A DNA stretch of 64,000 nucleotides from JACMLC01 sp963720235 (GTDB taxonomy: Bacteria; Acidobacteriota; Blastocatellia; Pyrinomonadales; Pyrinomonadaceae): NCBI GenBank assembly GCA_963720235.1, contig OY970389.1:806001-870000 (forward strand). The letters are read 5' to 3'. How positions within the stretch are numbered: position 1 is the first letter of the stretch; every line of letters begins with the position of its first letter. The translations under genes and the position numbers were made by a program. Of this stretch, positions 1-7,548 are shown piece after piece. The notes beneath the pieces were generated by a model, which was not told the DNA's origin, searched no databases, and was given only the letters and a program-made list of their open reading frames with translations.

Positions 1-177
1 GACAATGCTATTGCTATTTGGATAATGGGTCAGTGTGAAATTCAGGTGGATATCCATTAGCACGAAAGAATCTCCCGCAAAGGTGCTGGTGGCGCAAAGG
101 TGTTGAGTAGTTATTTTTCTTGCATGCTTTCTTTGCGTCTTTGCGCCTTTGCGGCAAACCGCTTTTTCTTACTCCCT
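1..177. other. Gene-free left edge
   Basis: The first 73 bases hold nothing I can recognise. Positions 74-156 hold a GGCGCAAA-word inverted repeat (listed separately) just 3' of psuG. No reading frame here looks genuine: the small frame starting at 100 translates the repeat. Confidence 0.5.
74..156. repeat. Word-type inverted repeat, family A (GGCGCAAA), imperfect
   Basis: The left arm (74-100) has CCCGCAAAGG followed by GGTGGCGCAAAGG. The right arm (130-156) reads CTTTGCGTCTTTGCGCCTTTGCGG-like words in the opposite sense. The arms match only partly. It lies immediately downstream of the psuG stop codon (minus strand). Confidence 0.7.
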
Positions 178-1086
178 TTAAAACTGACCTACTACCGCTA
201 TTTGCGAGGCGACGCGGGCATTGTTTTCAAGCAGCGAGATGTTAGCGCGCAAAGTTGCGCCGTCGCTCTGCGACGCCATGCGCGAGAGCAGAAAGGGCGT
301 CAGATCGCGCCCGGAAATCTGTTGGCGCACAGCTTCTTGCAAAGCTTCATCAAGAGTTTGCTGTAAAAGTTTTTGTGGAACTTCTGCTGCCTCAGGCACA
401 GGAACAGTGATAAGGATTGCGCCTTCCATCTCTAAAGATTGATGGGCCAGAGCGAGTTGCGCTACTTCATCCGGCGTCTCCGCGCGCATGTCCACAGGCA
501 GACCGCTCCTGCGCGAATAGAAGGCTGGCAACTCGTCGCAGCCATAGCCGACGACCGTCACGCCATTTGTTTCGAGCCATTCGCGCGTCGCCGGAAGGTC
601 TAGCACAATCTTTGCGCCGGAGCAGACGACAATCATCCGTGTGCGCGCAAGCTCTGGCAAATCCGCAGACACATCTGGCAGCGAGCCGCGATGCACGCCG
701 CCGATGCCGCCCGTCGCAAAGACTTTGATGCCAGCCCTGTGCGCAATCCACATCGTTGTCGCAACGGTTGTCGCGCCGTCCCACTTGCGCGCGACTGCGA
801 CGGGCAAGTCGCGGCGGCTGAGTTTATGAATCCCATCCGTCTCTGCTAGATATTGAAGTTGCTTTGAGTCAAGACCGACGCACAACTTGCCTTGCATGAC
901 GGCGATGGTCGCGGGCGTCGCTCCCGTTTCTCTGACAAGCTCTTCGAGACGACGCGCCGTCGCAAGATTCTGCGGGCGCGGCAAGCCATGCGCGATGACA
1001 GTGGATTCCAGAGCCACCACCGCGCGCTTTTCATCAAGCGCGGTCTTGACTTCTTCACTCAAATTAAAAAGATTGGAATCAAGCAT
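178..1086 (-). CDS. psuG: Pseudouridine-5'-phosphate glycosidase
   Basis: PsuG cleaves the C-C glycosidic bond of pseudouridine 5'-phosphate to give uracil and ribose 5-phosphate, in pseudouridine catabolism in the cytoplasm. The 302-residue length is normal for the family. Family signatures are visible: ALESTVIAHGLPRP near residue 25 with the expected catalytic Glu27, TGGIGGVHRG near 115, and CSGAKIVLDLPATREWLET with the expected catalytic Lys159, followed by GYGCDELPAFY. No PsuK kinase gene is adjacent, so the substrate must be phosphorylated by an enzyme encoded elsewhere. The ATG at 1086 has no clear Shine-Dalgarno sequence. A GACTCCA-word inverted repeat ends only 8 nt upstream of it and separates it from the yihY-like gene on the same strand. 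Confidence 0.95.
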   Translation of the reverse strand: MLDSNLFNLSEEVKTALDEKRAVVALESTVIAHGLPRPQNLATARRLEELVRETGATPATIAVMQGKLCVGLDSKQLQYLAETDGIHKLSRRDLPVAVARKWDGATTVATTMWIAHRAGIKVFATGGIGGVHRGSLPDVSADLPELARTRMIVVCSGAKIVLDLPATREWLETNGVTVVGYGCDELPAFYSRRSGLPVDMRAETPDEVAQLALAHQSLEMEGAILITVPVPEAAEVPQKLLQQTLDEALQEAVRQQISGRDLTPFLLSRMASQSDGATLRANISLLENNARVASQIAVVGQF

Positions 1087-1093
1087 ATAAAAA

Positions 1094-1160
1094 GTCAGGA
1101 GTCGAGAGTCTTAAGAAAAAAGCTTTTGACTCCAGACTCTGGACTCTAGACTCTCGACTC
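1094..1160. repeat. Word-type inverted repeat, family B (GACTCCA)
   Basis: The left arm (1094-1110) and right arm (1128-1160) are made of 7-nt words GACTCCA/GACTCTG/GACTCTC. The loop contains AAAAAAGCTTTT. The right arm overlaps the 3' end of the upstream yihY-like gene and supplies its last codons (ESRV) and TAG stop. Confidence 0.85.
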
Positions 1161-2072
1161 ATTTCTTTCATTTTCATCAGGAGCTTTTTCGCCGCGCTCT
1201 TTGGCGTCGGGCGCACCGGCTTCTGCGGCGGCGTTCTCGATTTCGGAATTAATCTCGCCGCCGATGAGAATCGCCGCGCCTGTCAGATAGAACCAGAGCA
1301 TCATGATGATGACCGCGCCAAGCCCACCATAGGTCGCGCTGTAGGAGTCGAAGTATTTCAGATAAGCGCGAAAGCCGAAGGAGACGAGCAGCCACAAGAT
1401 GAGGCCGATGATAGAGCCGGGTGTGACCCACTTCCAATCCTGATCGTGCAGGTCTGGCGCGAAGTAGTAAATCAGGCTAAAGGCAAAGAGGATGAAGGCG
1501 AGTACAATGGGCCACTGCAAAATTTTCCAGACGATTGTAAAGACCTGTCCGAGACCAAAGCTGGCAGCAACACTCTCTGCAATCTCGCCGCCGTAGAGCA
1601 GCAAAGCCAGCGCAGAGATAATCAGGACGGCAAGCCCAATCGTCAGGATGATGGAGACCAGCCGCACCTTCCACCACGAGCGCGTCTCCTTGACGTTATA
1701 AGCCACGTTGAGCGATTCGCTAATCGCGCCCATGCCGTTTGAAGCGGCCCACAAGGTTGCCAGCACACCGAACGAGAGCTTGCCGCCGCTCGCGGATTTG
1801 CTAATCTCGTCAACTGTCGTGTGTACGAGTTCCGTAGCAGAGGCAGGCATCACTGCGCCGAGGTATGTGAGCAGGTTGTTGCGTAGCTCCGTGCCTGCGT
1901 CTGCGAAATAACCGAGGACAGTAGTCAGGAAAAGCAGGAGCGGAAAGAGGGCCAGCAAAAAATAGTAAGACAACTGTGCGGCGCGTCCAAAGATTTCATC
2001 CTCATTCATCTCAGACCAGACGCGCTTTGCAAGCTCTTTCCAACTCAACCCGCCTAGTGACCACATCTTCAT
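1146..2072 (-). CDS. YihY/BrkB-family integral membrane protein
   Basis: This is an inner-membrane protein of the YihY/virulence factor BrkB family (once annotated as RNase BN). Its transport role is not settled. With the start at 2072 it has 308 residues, normal for the family, and about six hydrophobic segments, the first in AAQLSYYFLLALFPLLLFL near residue 35. I chose ATG 2072 because CAGGAGG lies 8-12 nt upstream. A longer open frame to 2285 exists, but it only translates the upstream family A repeat. The last codons and TAG stop lie inside the family B repeat, giving an acidic/basic tail ending ESRV that is probably not ancestral to the family. Confidence 0.9.
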   Translation of the reverse strand: MKMWSLGGLSWKELAKRVWSEMNEDEIFGRAAQLSYYFLLALFPLLLFLTTVLGYFADAGTELRNNLLTYLGAVMPASATELVHTTVDEISKSASGGKLSFGVLATLWAASNGMGAISESLNVAYNVKETRSWWKVRLVSIILTIGLAVLIISALALLLYGGEIAESVAASFGLGQVFTIVWKILQWPIVLAFILFAFSLIYYFAPDLHDQDWKWVTPGSIIGLILWLLVSFGFRAYLKYFDSYSATYGGLGAVIIMMLWFYLTGAAILIGGEINSEIENAAAEAGAPDAKERGEKAPDENERNESRV

Positions 2073-2219
2073 TGGTGAAGCCTCCTGACCGATTATGCAA
2101 CACTCAAGCAGAGCAGCCAAGAGATAGGCAACTGTCAAGCCATGTAGGATTTGAAATCTGAGATTGGAGAATAGTGTTTCAGTTAGAAATTCAGGTGAAT
2201 AACAATGAGCAGGAAAGAA

Positions 2220-2329
2220 TCTCCCGCAAAGGCGCAAAGGCGCAAAGAAGACACGAAGAAAGCATTCAGGATAAAGAGCCATCAACTCTTTGCGTGCTTT
2301 CCTTTGCGCCTTTGCGCCTTTGCGGGAGA
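2220..2329. repeat. Word-type inverted repeat, family A, perfect 28-nt arms
   Basis: The left arm 2220-2247 and right arm 2302-2329 are exact reverse complements built from three GGCGCAAA words capped by TCTCCC. The 54-nt loop includes further partial complementarity (GAAAGCATTC and TGCGTGCTTTC). It lies between the mscS-like gene stop/start junction and the yihY-like gene, both on the minus strand. Confidence 0.9.
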
Positions 2330-2371
2330 CGTTTCCCGCTTATAACTGAACCGCTATCGATTTAAGATTTC

Positions 2372-3943
2372 TCAACGAACGGAGGTGAGATTCTGTTTGT
2401 CGAGCGTGAAGAACTTGCGTATGCGGTTGAGAAAATCGCTCTGCGTATAGCGCATGCGCTGGCGCATGGCTTCTTCGTTGAGTCCTTCGCGCACGCCTTC
2501 GAGTTCGACGCGGCGGCGCGCGAGAATGTGTGAGATGTCTTCTGCGATTTCGGGCCGGCGGCGCAGGATGTCATGAAAGGCTTCTTTGTCCAGACGATAG
2601 CATTCGACATCCGTGCGTGCGATGACGGTCGCAGTGCGCGGCTCGCCCGTCATCAATCCCATCTCCCCAAAAAAATTGCCCGCGCGCAAAGTCGCCACAT
2701 GCTCGCTCAACTGGCTGCCTTCAGCAGCGACGCGCACCTCTGCTTCGCCCTCGTTGATGATATAGAGCCAGTGCGCCTTTGCGCCCTGCCGCGTCATCGC
2801 CTCGCCGCGCACGAAAGGAGTTTCAATCAAACGCTCTGCTATCTCGTGCCGCTCTTCATGCGTCAGCGAATTGAAAAGCTCTACATTCTTTAAGGCTTCG
2901 ACGCGCTGCTCTATCTCCTGATGATGCTTGCGCTCGCGGCGCGATTCGTCGTCCTCCGTGATAAAGAGCGAGTGCGCGGGGATGGAGAGCGGAATGTTTG
3001 CGCGGCGCAGCGCAAAGTAGATGCGCTGGCGAACAACGGAATTGGTCGGGTCATCCACAGCCATGTCCGTCAGCCAGTAACGCACGGCATAGCTTCCAAA
3101 GCTCTCTTTAAAATCCATAAAGACGCAGTTGGGCGCGGGCTCGCGCGCGACATTCGGAATCGGCTCGGCGCGCAAAGCGGCTTCGACAGTATCAATCACA
3201 TCCGACGGCGGATAACGAAAGTCCACATTAAAATGCACCCACATGCGATGCTGTCGCGCCTCGCCCGCGCGACGGCCCAGGATAGTCACCTGTCCCTTCA
3301 TCAAGACGCTATTGGGAATCACAATCGTGTCCCAGTTGCGCGTCTCGATGGAGGTCTGCCGCCAGCGTATCTCTTTCACGCGGCCTTCGTACTGATCTAT
3401 CTTCACCCAATCACCGACGCCAATCGTGCGTTCCATCTGCAAGGCCATGCCGCCCATGATATTGCCGAGCGTGTCCTGCAACGAAAAACCTATGACGGCT
3501 GTAATGACTGCGGAAGTGGCGACGATGCCAGTCAAATCAACTCCGCTTTGCGAGAGCAGGCTGAGCGCGATGACGATATAGGTGAAGGCGAGTAGAAGAT
3601 CGCGCATGATGCGCGGCGGCTTAAGCCTGGCGGCTTCGAGCGCGACATCAAAGACGAGCACGCTCGCCAAATTGACGACGGCAATGCCGCAGATAAAGAC
3701 CGAAGCCCAACGCGTCCAGCGATAGGACGCACTGCTCTGTCCTGTGCCGTAAGTCGCCAGCGCGGCGGCGGCCAGCAGTCCCACGAGAGCGACTGCGAAA
3801 AGCAGCACGGCATTTCGTATCCGCGTGCGCTCAATAGGAACGAGCGCGAACAGGATGGCCGCGCCCAGCAGAAACAGGAGCGCGACCCAGTGGAAAACTC
3901 CGCCCATCCCGGCAGCAGTTTGTAAGTTGGCCCAGAGATTCAC
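2372..3943 (-). CDS. MscS-type mechanosensitive channel with C-terminal cyclic nucleotide-binding domain
   Basis: This 523-residue inner-membrane channel has hydrophobic segments at about residues 15-35, 45-65, 80-105 and 125-145. An MscS pore/β-domain follows (VITAVIGFSLQDTLGNIMGG at about 175, then GDWVKIDQYEGRVKEI and NWDTIVIPNSVLMKGQ). A cNMP-binding fold occupies about 375-490, with GNFFGEMGLMTGEPRTATV matching the phosphate-binding cassette. The architecture matches bacterial cyclic-nucleotide-gated (bCNG) members of the MscS superfamily, so gating could depend on cAMP/cGMP rather than only on tension. That is an inference. The cassette has an Arg in the usual ligand-contacting region. 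The start is GTG at 3943, and no strong ribosome-binding site is visible. Confidence 0.9.
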   Translation of the reverse strand: MNLWANLQTAAGMGGVFHWVALLFLLGAAILFALVPIERTRIRNAVLLFAVALVGLLAAAALATYGTGQSSASYRWTRWASVFICGIAVVNLASVLVFDVALEAARLKPPRIMRDLLLAFTYIVIALSLLSQSGVDLTGIVATSAVITAVIGFSLQDTLGNIMGGMALQMERTIGVGDWVKIDQYEGRVKEIRWRQTSIETRNWDTIVIPNSVLMKGQVTILGRRAGEARQHRMWVHFNVDFRYPPSDVIDTVEAALRAEPIPNVAREPAPNCVFMDFKESFGSYAVRYWLTDMAVDDPTNSVVRQRIYFALRRANIPLSIPAHSLFITEDDESRRERKHHQEIEQRVEALKNVELFNSLTHEERHEIAERLIETPFVRGEAMTRQGAKAHWLYIINEGEAEVRVAAEGSQLSEHVATLRAGNFFGEMGLMTGEPRTATVIARTDVECYRLDKEAFHDILRRRPEIAEDISHILARRRVELEGVREGLNEEAMRQRMRYTQSDFLNRIRKFFTLDKQNLTSVR

Positions 3944-4007
3944 AGTGCGGGCAATCTTAACATGACCTGAAGTTTGTGTTGCGAGAATCTTTCGGGCTTA
4001 AAAAAAA

Positions 4008-4077
4008 TCCCGCAAAGACGCAAAGGCGCAAAGAAAAGACAGATTGCTTTTCTTTGCGCCTTTGCGTCTTTGCGGGA
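4008..4077. repeat. Word-type inverted repeat, family A, perfect 31-bp stem with 8-nt loop
   Basis: Arms 4008-4038 and 4047-4077 are exact reverse complements, and the loop is ACAGATTG. This is the tightest hairpin in the window. It lies just downstream of lepB (stop at 4088) and upstream of the mscS-like gene, both on the minus strand. It could act as a terminator or processing site, but a 31-bp perfect duplex is far longer than a typical intrinsic terminator. Confidence 0.92.
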
Positions 4078-4087
4078 AACTTGTTTT

Positions 4088-4999
4088 TTATTTAATCAGC
4101 GTGCCGGTTCTATCCCATCGCGTGTTGCGGAAAAAGTCCATCAGGAAATTTCCGCTCGAAGGCGCGCTTTCGTCGTAAGACCAATAGACGAACATCGCGC
4201 GGCCCACGACCAGATTGCGCGGCACAAAGCCCCAGACGCGGCTGTCAAGGCTGTTGTTGCGATTGTCGCCCATCACGAAATACGATTCCTGCGGGACATA
4301 GAATTTTTTGCCGGGGTCTTCGAGGCCGCGATTGACGCTGTAGAAGACGCCGTACGGCTCGTCTCTTTTCGGCGGTTGGTTTTCTGTCAGAGCGAGCGGC
4401 TTATTGCTTTCAATGCGGTCTCGCGTCATCAGGTCGTCGTCGTGGTCTTCCGCGCTAAAGCGATATTCGGGCAACTCTTTATCATTGATATAAACCTTCT
4501 CGCCGCGAATCTCTATCAACTCGCCGGGCAGACCTATGACGCGCTTGACGTAGTTGGTCTTGAAAGGAGTGTTATCAGGTCTTCTGTCACCCTCTGGATT
4601 GTTCGGGTCGCCGGGATATTTGAAGACGATGATGTCGCCGCGTCGTATCTCGCGCTGTGGCAGGAAGGGAAGCGACGGGCCGGGCGCAAAGATGAATTTG
4701 TTGACCAGCAGGTGATCGCCGATGGTAATCGTGTTCTGCATTGAGCCGGTCGGGACTTTGACAGCCTGCACGATAAAGGTCATGCCAAAGAGAGCCATGA
4801 TGATTGTCACCACGCCCGATTCGAAATACTCGCGGACAAAACTTTTCGGCGGCCCCGGATGCGCGCGCGGAGTGGTTTTCTCTGACGGCTTGTTGCCATT
4901 AGAGCTTGTCTCCTGCGCGCGGATGCCTGTCGCGGTCTCCTTTGTCTCAGTCCGCGCGGGCGGCTCGGCAAGACCTGTGTTCGTAAAATCTTCGCTCAT
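4088..4999 (-). CDS. lepB: Signal peptidase I
   Basis: LepB removes signal peptides from exported proteins at the periplasmic face of the inner membrane. The family Ser-Lys dyad is visible: PTGSMQNTI with Ser86 and YVKRVIGLPGE with Lys152, followed by the MGDNRNNSLDSRVWGFV box near residue 255. A single N-terminal membrane segment (VVTIIMALFGMTFIVQAV) follows a hydrophilic, Glu/Lys/Pro-rich cytoplasmic extension of about 55 residues. I chose ATG 4999 (303 residues) because the longer frame to 5092 translates the upstream ACTGCCC-word repeat. The ribosome-binding site is weak (AGGAT). The next gene upstream on this strand is rnc, as in the lepB-rnc pairing common in bacteria. Confidence 0.95.
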   Translation of the reverse strand: MSEDFTNTGLAEPPARTETKETATGIRAQETSSNGNKPSEKTTPRAHPGPPKSFVREYFESGVVTIIMALFGMTFIVQAVKVPTGSMQNTITIGDHLLVNKFIFAPGPSLPFLPQREIRRGDIIVFKYPGDPNNPEGDRRPDNTPFKTNYVKRVIGLPGELIEIRGEKVYINDKELPEYRFSAEDHDDDLMTRDRIESNKPLALTENQPPKRDEPYGVFYSVNRGLEDPGKKFYVPQESYFVMGDNRNNSLDSRVWGFVPRNLVVGRAMFVYWSYDESAPSSGNFLMDFFRNTRWDRTGTLIK

Positions 5000-5034
5000 G
5001 AAAAATATCCTAGAGAAGGTCTGCGGATAAGTAA

Positions 5035-5115
5035 AGTGGGCAGTAGGCAGTGGGCAGTGGGCAGTAAAAGCATCTGTCATTTTACTGCCCACTGCCTACT
5101 GCTCACTGCTCACTG
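5035..5115. repeat. Word-type inverted repeat, family C (ACTGCCC)
   Basis: Left words are CAGTAGG/CAGTGGG/CAGTAAA and right words are ACTGCCC/ACTGCCT/ACTGCTC. The innermost 17 bp pair perfectly around a loop containing GCATCTGTC. The right arm encodes the end of rnc on the minus strand (residues TVSSEQ and TAG stop at 5096-5098). Confidence 0.87.
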
Positions 5116-5878
5116 TTTCTTCTTCCATTTGTTCGAGCGCATTGCGTGCGGCGCAAGCTTCTGCGGTCTTGATGGTGCGTCCCTCGCCGCGTACGTTGCC
5201 GCCTTGCCAGCGCACCTCTACCGTAAAGACTCTGCGATGCGGCGGCCCTGTCGTTTCTATCACTTCATACTGCGGCGGGTCGCCCTGCTGCGCCTGCAAG
5301 CGTTCCTGCAAGAGCGTCTTGAAATCTGCTGCCGCCGCGCCTTCCGGGTCAACGCCTGCCAGTTCGTCTGCGAGCGCGTGATTGACAAAATCCTGCGCCG
5401 CGCTGAATCCGCCGTCGAAAAAGATTGCCGCCAGCACTGCTTCAAAAGCATCTGCCAGAAGCGCGGACTTGCGACGGCCACCTGTCTTTTCTTCGCCGCG
5501 CCCGACGCGCAGGAATTGGCCCAGAGATAATTTCTGCGCAGCCCTTGCGAGCGTCGGCGCGCTCACCAGCCTGTGCTTCATGCGCGACATCTCGCCTTCC
5601 GTGCCGTTCGGATAAGACTGGAAAAGATAGTCTGCGACGACGAGGCCGAGCACAGAGTCGCCGACAAACTCGAAGACTTCATTATGCAGGCGGCGGGCCT
5701 CTTCTTCCTGACCGGGCTGGACGCTCTCATGCGCCCACGAGCGATGCGTGAGAGCGCGTTCGAGCAATGCGCGGTCGGTGAAATGATACGCGAGACTCTG
5801 TTCGAGAGTTTCCAGGTCAGGACTTGCTTTGCCGATTTTTTTCACAGTGCCGTTGATTGTAACAAACGCCGGATACAT
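5096..5878 (-). CDS. rnc: Ribonuclease III
   Basis: RNase III cuts double-stranded RNA in rRNA and mRNA processing. The N-terminal RNase III domain carries the signature HNEVFEFVGDSVLGLVVADYL (about residues 65-85) and a second acidic helix. A C-terminal double-stranded-RNA-binding domain begins near FKTLLQERLQAQQGDPPQYEV (about 185). The annotated 260-residue frame starts at ATG 5878, inside a hairpin (5866-5905) and without a Shine-Dalgarno sequence. An alternative start is GTG 5845 (249 residues), so the start is uncertain. The stop codon and last residues come from the family C repeat. In some bacteria RNase III cleaves a hairpin in its own leader; whether this leader hairpin does that here is only a possibility. 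Confidence 0.93.
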   Translation of the reverse strand: MYPAFVTINGTVKKIGKASPDLETLEQSLAYHFTDRALLERALTHRSWAHESVQPGQEEEARRLHNEVFEFVGDSVLGLVVADYLFQSYPNGTEGEMSRMKHRLVSAPTLARAAQKLSLGQFLRVGRGEEKTGGRRKSALLADAFEAVLAAIFFDGGFSAAQDFVNHALADELAGVDPEGAAAADFKTLLQERLQAQQGDPPQYEVIETTGPPHRRVFTVEVRWQGGNVRGEGRTIKTAEACAARNALEQMEEETVSSEQ

Positions 5879-5905
5879 CTTTGGAAGAAAAGATGCATCC
5901 GGCGT
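5866..5905 (-). terminator. Hairpin at the 5' end of rnc / 3' of the upstream gene
   Basis: ACGCCGGATACATCTTT (5866-5882) pairs with its near-perfect complement at 5889-5905 (one G-T pair) around GGAAGA. Read on the minus strand, the stem is followed by TTTGTT. This fits a weak intrinsic terminator for the gene ending at 5950, but it also covers the ATG at 5878 of rnc. Confidence 0.55.
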
Positions 5906-5949
5906 CTGCGCTGCTCAAGTGGAGCGTGACACGACCAGAAGAGAACTGT

Positions 5950-7167
5950 TTATCTCTTCGGCGGCTTGCTGCCGGTTGTCGGCGTTGTTGGCGTCGTTGT
6001 CGTCGGTTTCTTCTCCGTCGGCGTCGTCGTTGCCGGAGTCGTAGTCGTCGGCGTTGGAGTTGTCGTCGTCGGCGTTGTAGTCGCAGGCGTGGTCGCGCCC
6101 GTCTGTGTGCCGCTCGCAGTGTTCGCGGGCGTCGTCGTCGAAGTCGTCGCGGGCGCGGTCGTCGGCGCAGGAGCCGAAGTCGGCGGCGGCGGCAAAGGCT
6201 TGGTCTTGATGCCTGCAATCATCGCATCCAGCCCGTCGGCTGAGCCGTTGCGAAATTCGTAGTAACCCTTCAATCCTTCTTTGAGGTCATTACTCTTCTG
6301 CTGGTTCTTGGGGTCTGTTCCAAGATAGGCGATGGCGCGCGCCATTGCATCCATCAAAGGGTTTAGATGCAGCTTGACGTTTTCGAGCGCGGCAGTGCTT
6401 TCGGGCGTCACGTCTTTGCCCTGAAAGCGCGTCGTGTAATCCTGACGCAATCTCTCAAACTCCGCTTCATAAAGCGCGGCCAGCAGCAGGTAGTTTTCCG
6501 GGTTGTTCTTGAGTGTGTTCTCGTACTGCAAGGCTTTAATCAGATAGTTGGCAGCCTCTGTACGCTTGTTGTTCTTCAGGTTGTAGAGGTAGAGCGAATA
6601 GTTGAGCCAGCCCAAGTCTTCGTTCTTGTCCTTGTCGGCATATGGCTTGTTAGCGTCTATCGTCTTGCCGGACTCGATTAACCCAATCGTCTTCATGGTG
6701 TAGTTAGTCGCGTCCATATTGTTGGCGTTGTTGCCGCTCAAGGCCATCTGGAAACCTGCCCATGCGGTTTGTAGATTGGTCTTCAAGTCATCCGGCTTGC
6801 GCGCGGCAATCTGTTTGCCGAGCGGGTAGGCTTCGGCCCACTTCTTCTCTGTCAGGAGCTTTTGAAAATTCTGATTCTGAGTCCCTTCTTCATACTTGGT
6901 GATGAAGTTTTTCAGGTAATCAACAATCTTCGGGTCGTCGTTGGGCCACTTGGTCACATACTCTTTAGCCGCTTCGTAAGCTATATGCTGTGTGGCAGCA
7001 TTCTTGTAGTTCTTGATATATCTGCCGTACACAGCAGCCTTAGCTTCGGAATCATCCTGAGCTGCTGCGGCGGCGGGCGAGGCGGCAGGATCCTGTGCGA
7101 AAGCAGGAACTGCCATAAACGTCAACGCCAACACGCTCAGGGTCAGTATTTGAATTAACTTCTTCAT
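5950..7167 (-). CDS. Secreted hypothetical protein with Thr/Pro-rich C-terminal tail
   Basis: I do not recognise a named family for this 405-residue protein. It opens with a clear signal peptide (MKKLIQILTLSVLALTFMAVPAFA), cut probably after AFA. A helical, tetratricopeptide-like body of about 300 residues follows, with repeated A/Y/L patterns such as LNYSLYLYNLKNNKRTEAANY and YLLLAALYEAEFERLRQDY. The last 65 residues are almost only Thr and Pro with basic ends (ending SKPPKR). ATG 7167 is preceded by GGAGGAG at a good distance. A Thr/Pro tail of this kind usually acts as an extended or glycosylatable linker; that is inference. It is transcribed alone, towards the hairpin in front of rnc. Confidence 0.8.
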   Translation of the reverse strand: MKKLIQILTLSVLALTFMAVPAFAQDPAASPAAAAAQDDSEAKAAVYGRYIKNYKNAATQHIAYEAAKEYVTKWPNDDPKIVDYLKNFITKYEEGTQNQNFQKLLTEKKWAEAYPLGKQIAARKPDDLKTNLQTAWAGFQMALSGNNANNMDATNYTMKTIGLIESGKTIDANKPYADKDKNEDLGWLNYSLYLYNLKNNKRTEAANYLIKALQYENTLKNNPENYLLLAALYEAEFERLRQDYTTRFQGKDVTPESTAALENVKLHLNPLMDAMARAIAYLGTDPKNQQKSNDLKEGLKGYYEFRNGSADGLDAMIAGIKTKPLPPPPTSAPAPTTAPATTSTTTPANTASGTQTGATTPATTTPTTTTPTPTTTTPATTTPTEKKPTTTTPTTPTTGSKPPKR

Positions 7168-7382
7168 GGGTCGCATCTCCTCCAGACAATTTTCTCTAAA
7201 CCTTATTCTTGAGCAGTTCTTCCAAAGGGGTTTTTTTACGTGCAGGTTTTCCGGCATCGCGCACATTCAGATGCAGATGCGTTAGCTGACGGTTGCCGAT
7301 TCCAAACGGCCCTCGTCAATAGGGGAGAAAGCCGCAACCTGCCTGCAATATTCAGGTGAAACCTAATAGTGCGCTTGGGCGC

Positions 7383-7412
7383 ATAATCCTGCAACCATCG
7401 CCCCGGTGTCAA
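7383..7412 (-). promoter_or_regulatory. Candidate σ70-type promoter for the secreted hypothetical protein
   Basis: On the minus strand TTGACA (7412-7407) is followed after 18 nt by GATTAT (7388-7383). It lies about 215 nt upstream of the start at 7167, leaving a long leader. The -35 box matches perfectly and the -10 box matches at four of six positions. Confidence 0.4.
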
Positions 7413-7450
7413 GGCCAGAACCCGTTCCGAAGAATCATATTTTTCTCACA

Positions 7451-7513
7451 TTCAAATAAAAAATCCGCGCCGGACTTTCTCTTCGTCTAATTTACGAAAG
7501 TCCGGCGCGGATT
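7451..7513 (-). terminator. Intrinsic terminator of the PBP gene
   Basis: AATCCGCGCCGGACTTTC at 7462-7479 pairs perfectly with 7496-7513 (18 bp, 16-nt loop). Read on the minus strand, the stem is followed by TTTTTTATTT. This is a classical Rho-independent terminator located 36 nt after the stop at 7549. Confidence 0.9.
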
Positions 7514-7548
7514 GGTTTGCAACGCGCGCTGATAAAGAGCGCGACGCG

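Larger units (their letters stand above)
7168..7548. other. Intergenic region with promoter-like sequence and terminator
   Basis: This gap of about 380 nt lies between two minus-strand genes. It holds the terminator of the PBP gene (7451-7513), a TTGACA/GATTAT promoter-like pair (7383-7412) and a possibly structured leader. In the leader, GGTTGC and GCAACC elements about 45 nt apart could pair in the transcript. I could not match the leader to a known riboswitch. Confidence 0.4.

Noticed and set aside
2073..2285. N-terminal extension of the YihY-like protein
   Set aside because: The extra 71 residues translate a family A repeat, and an excellent AGGAGG site lies before ATG 2072.
5817..6262. 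Arg- or Val/Gly-rich open frames opposite the Thr/Pro tail
   Set aside because: They are frames created by the repetitive Thr/Pro codons of the real gene at 5950-7167. They have no start signals and low-complexity composition.
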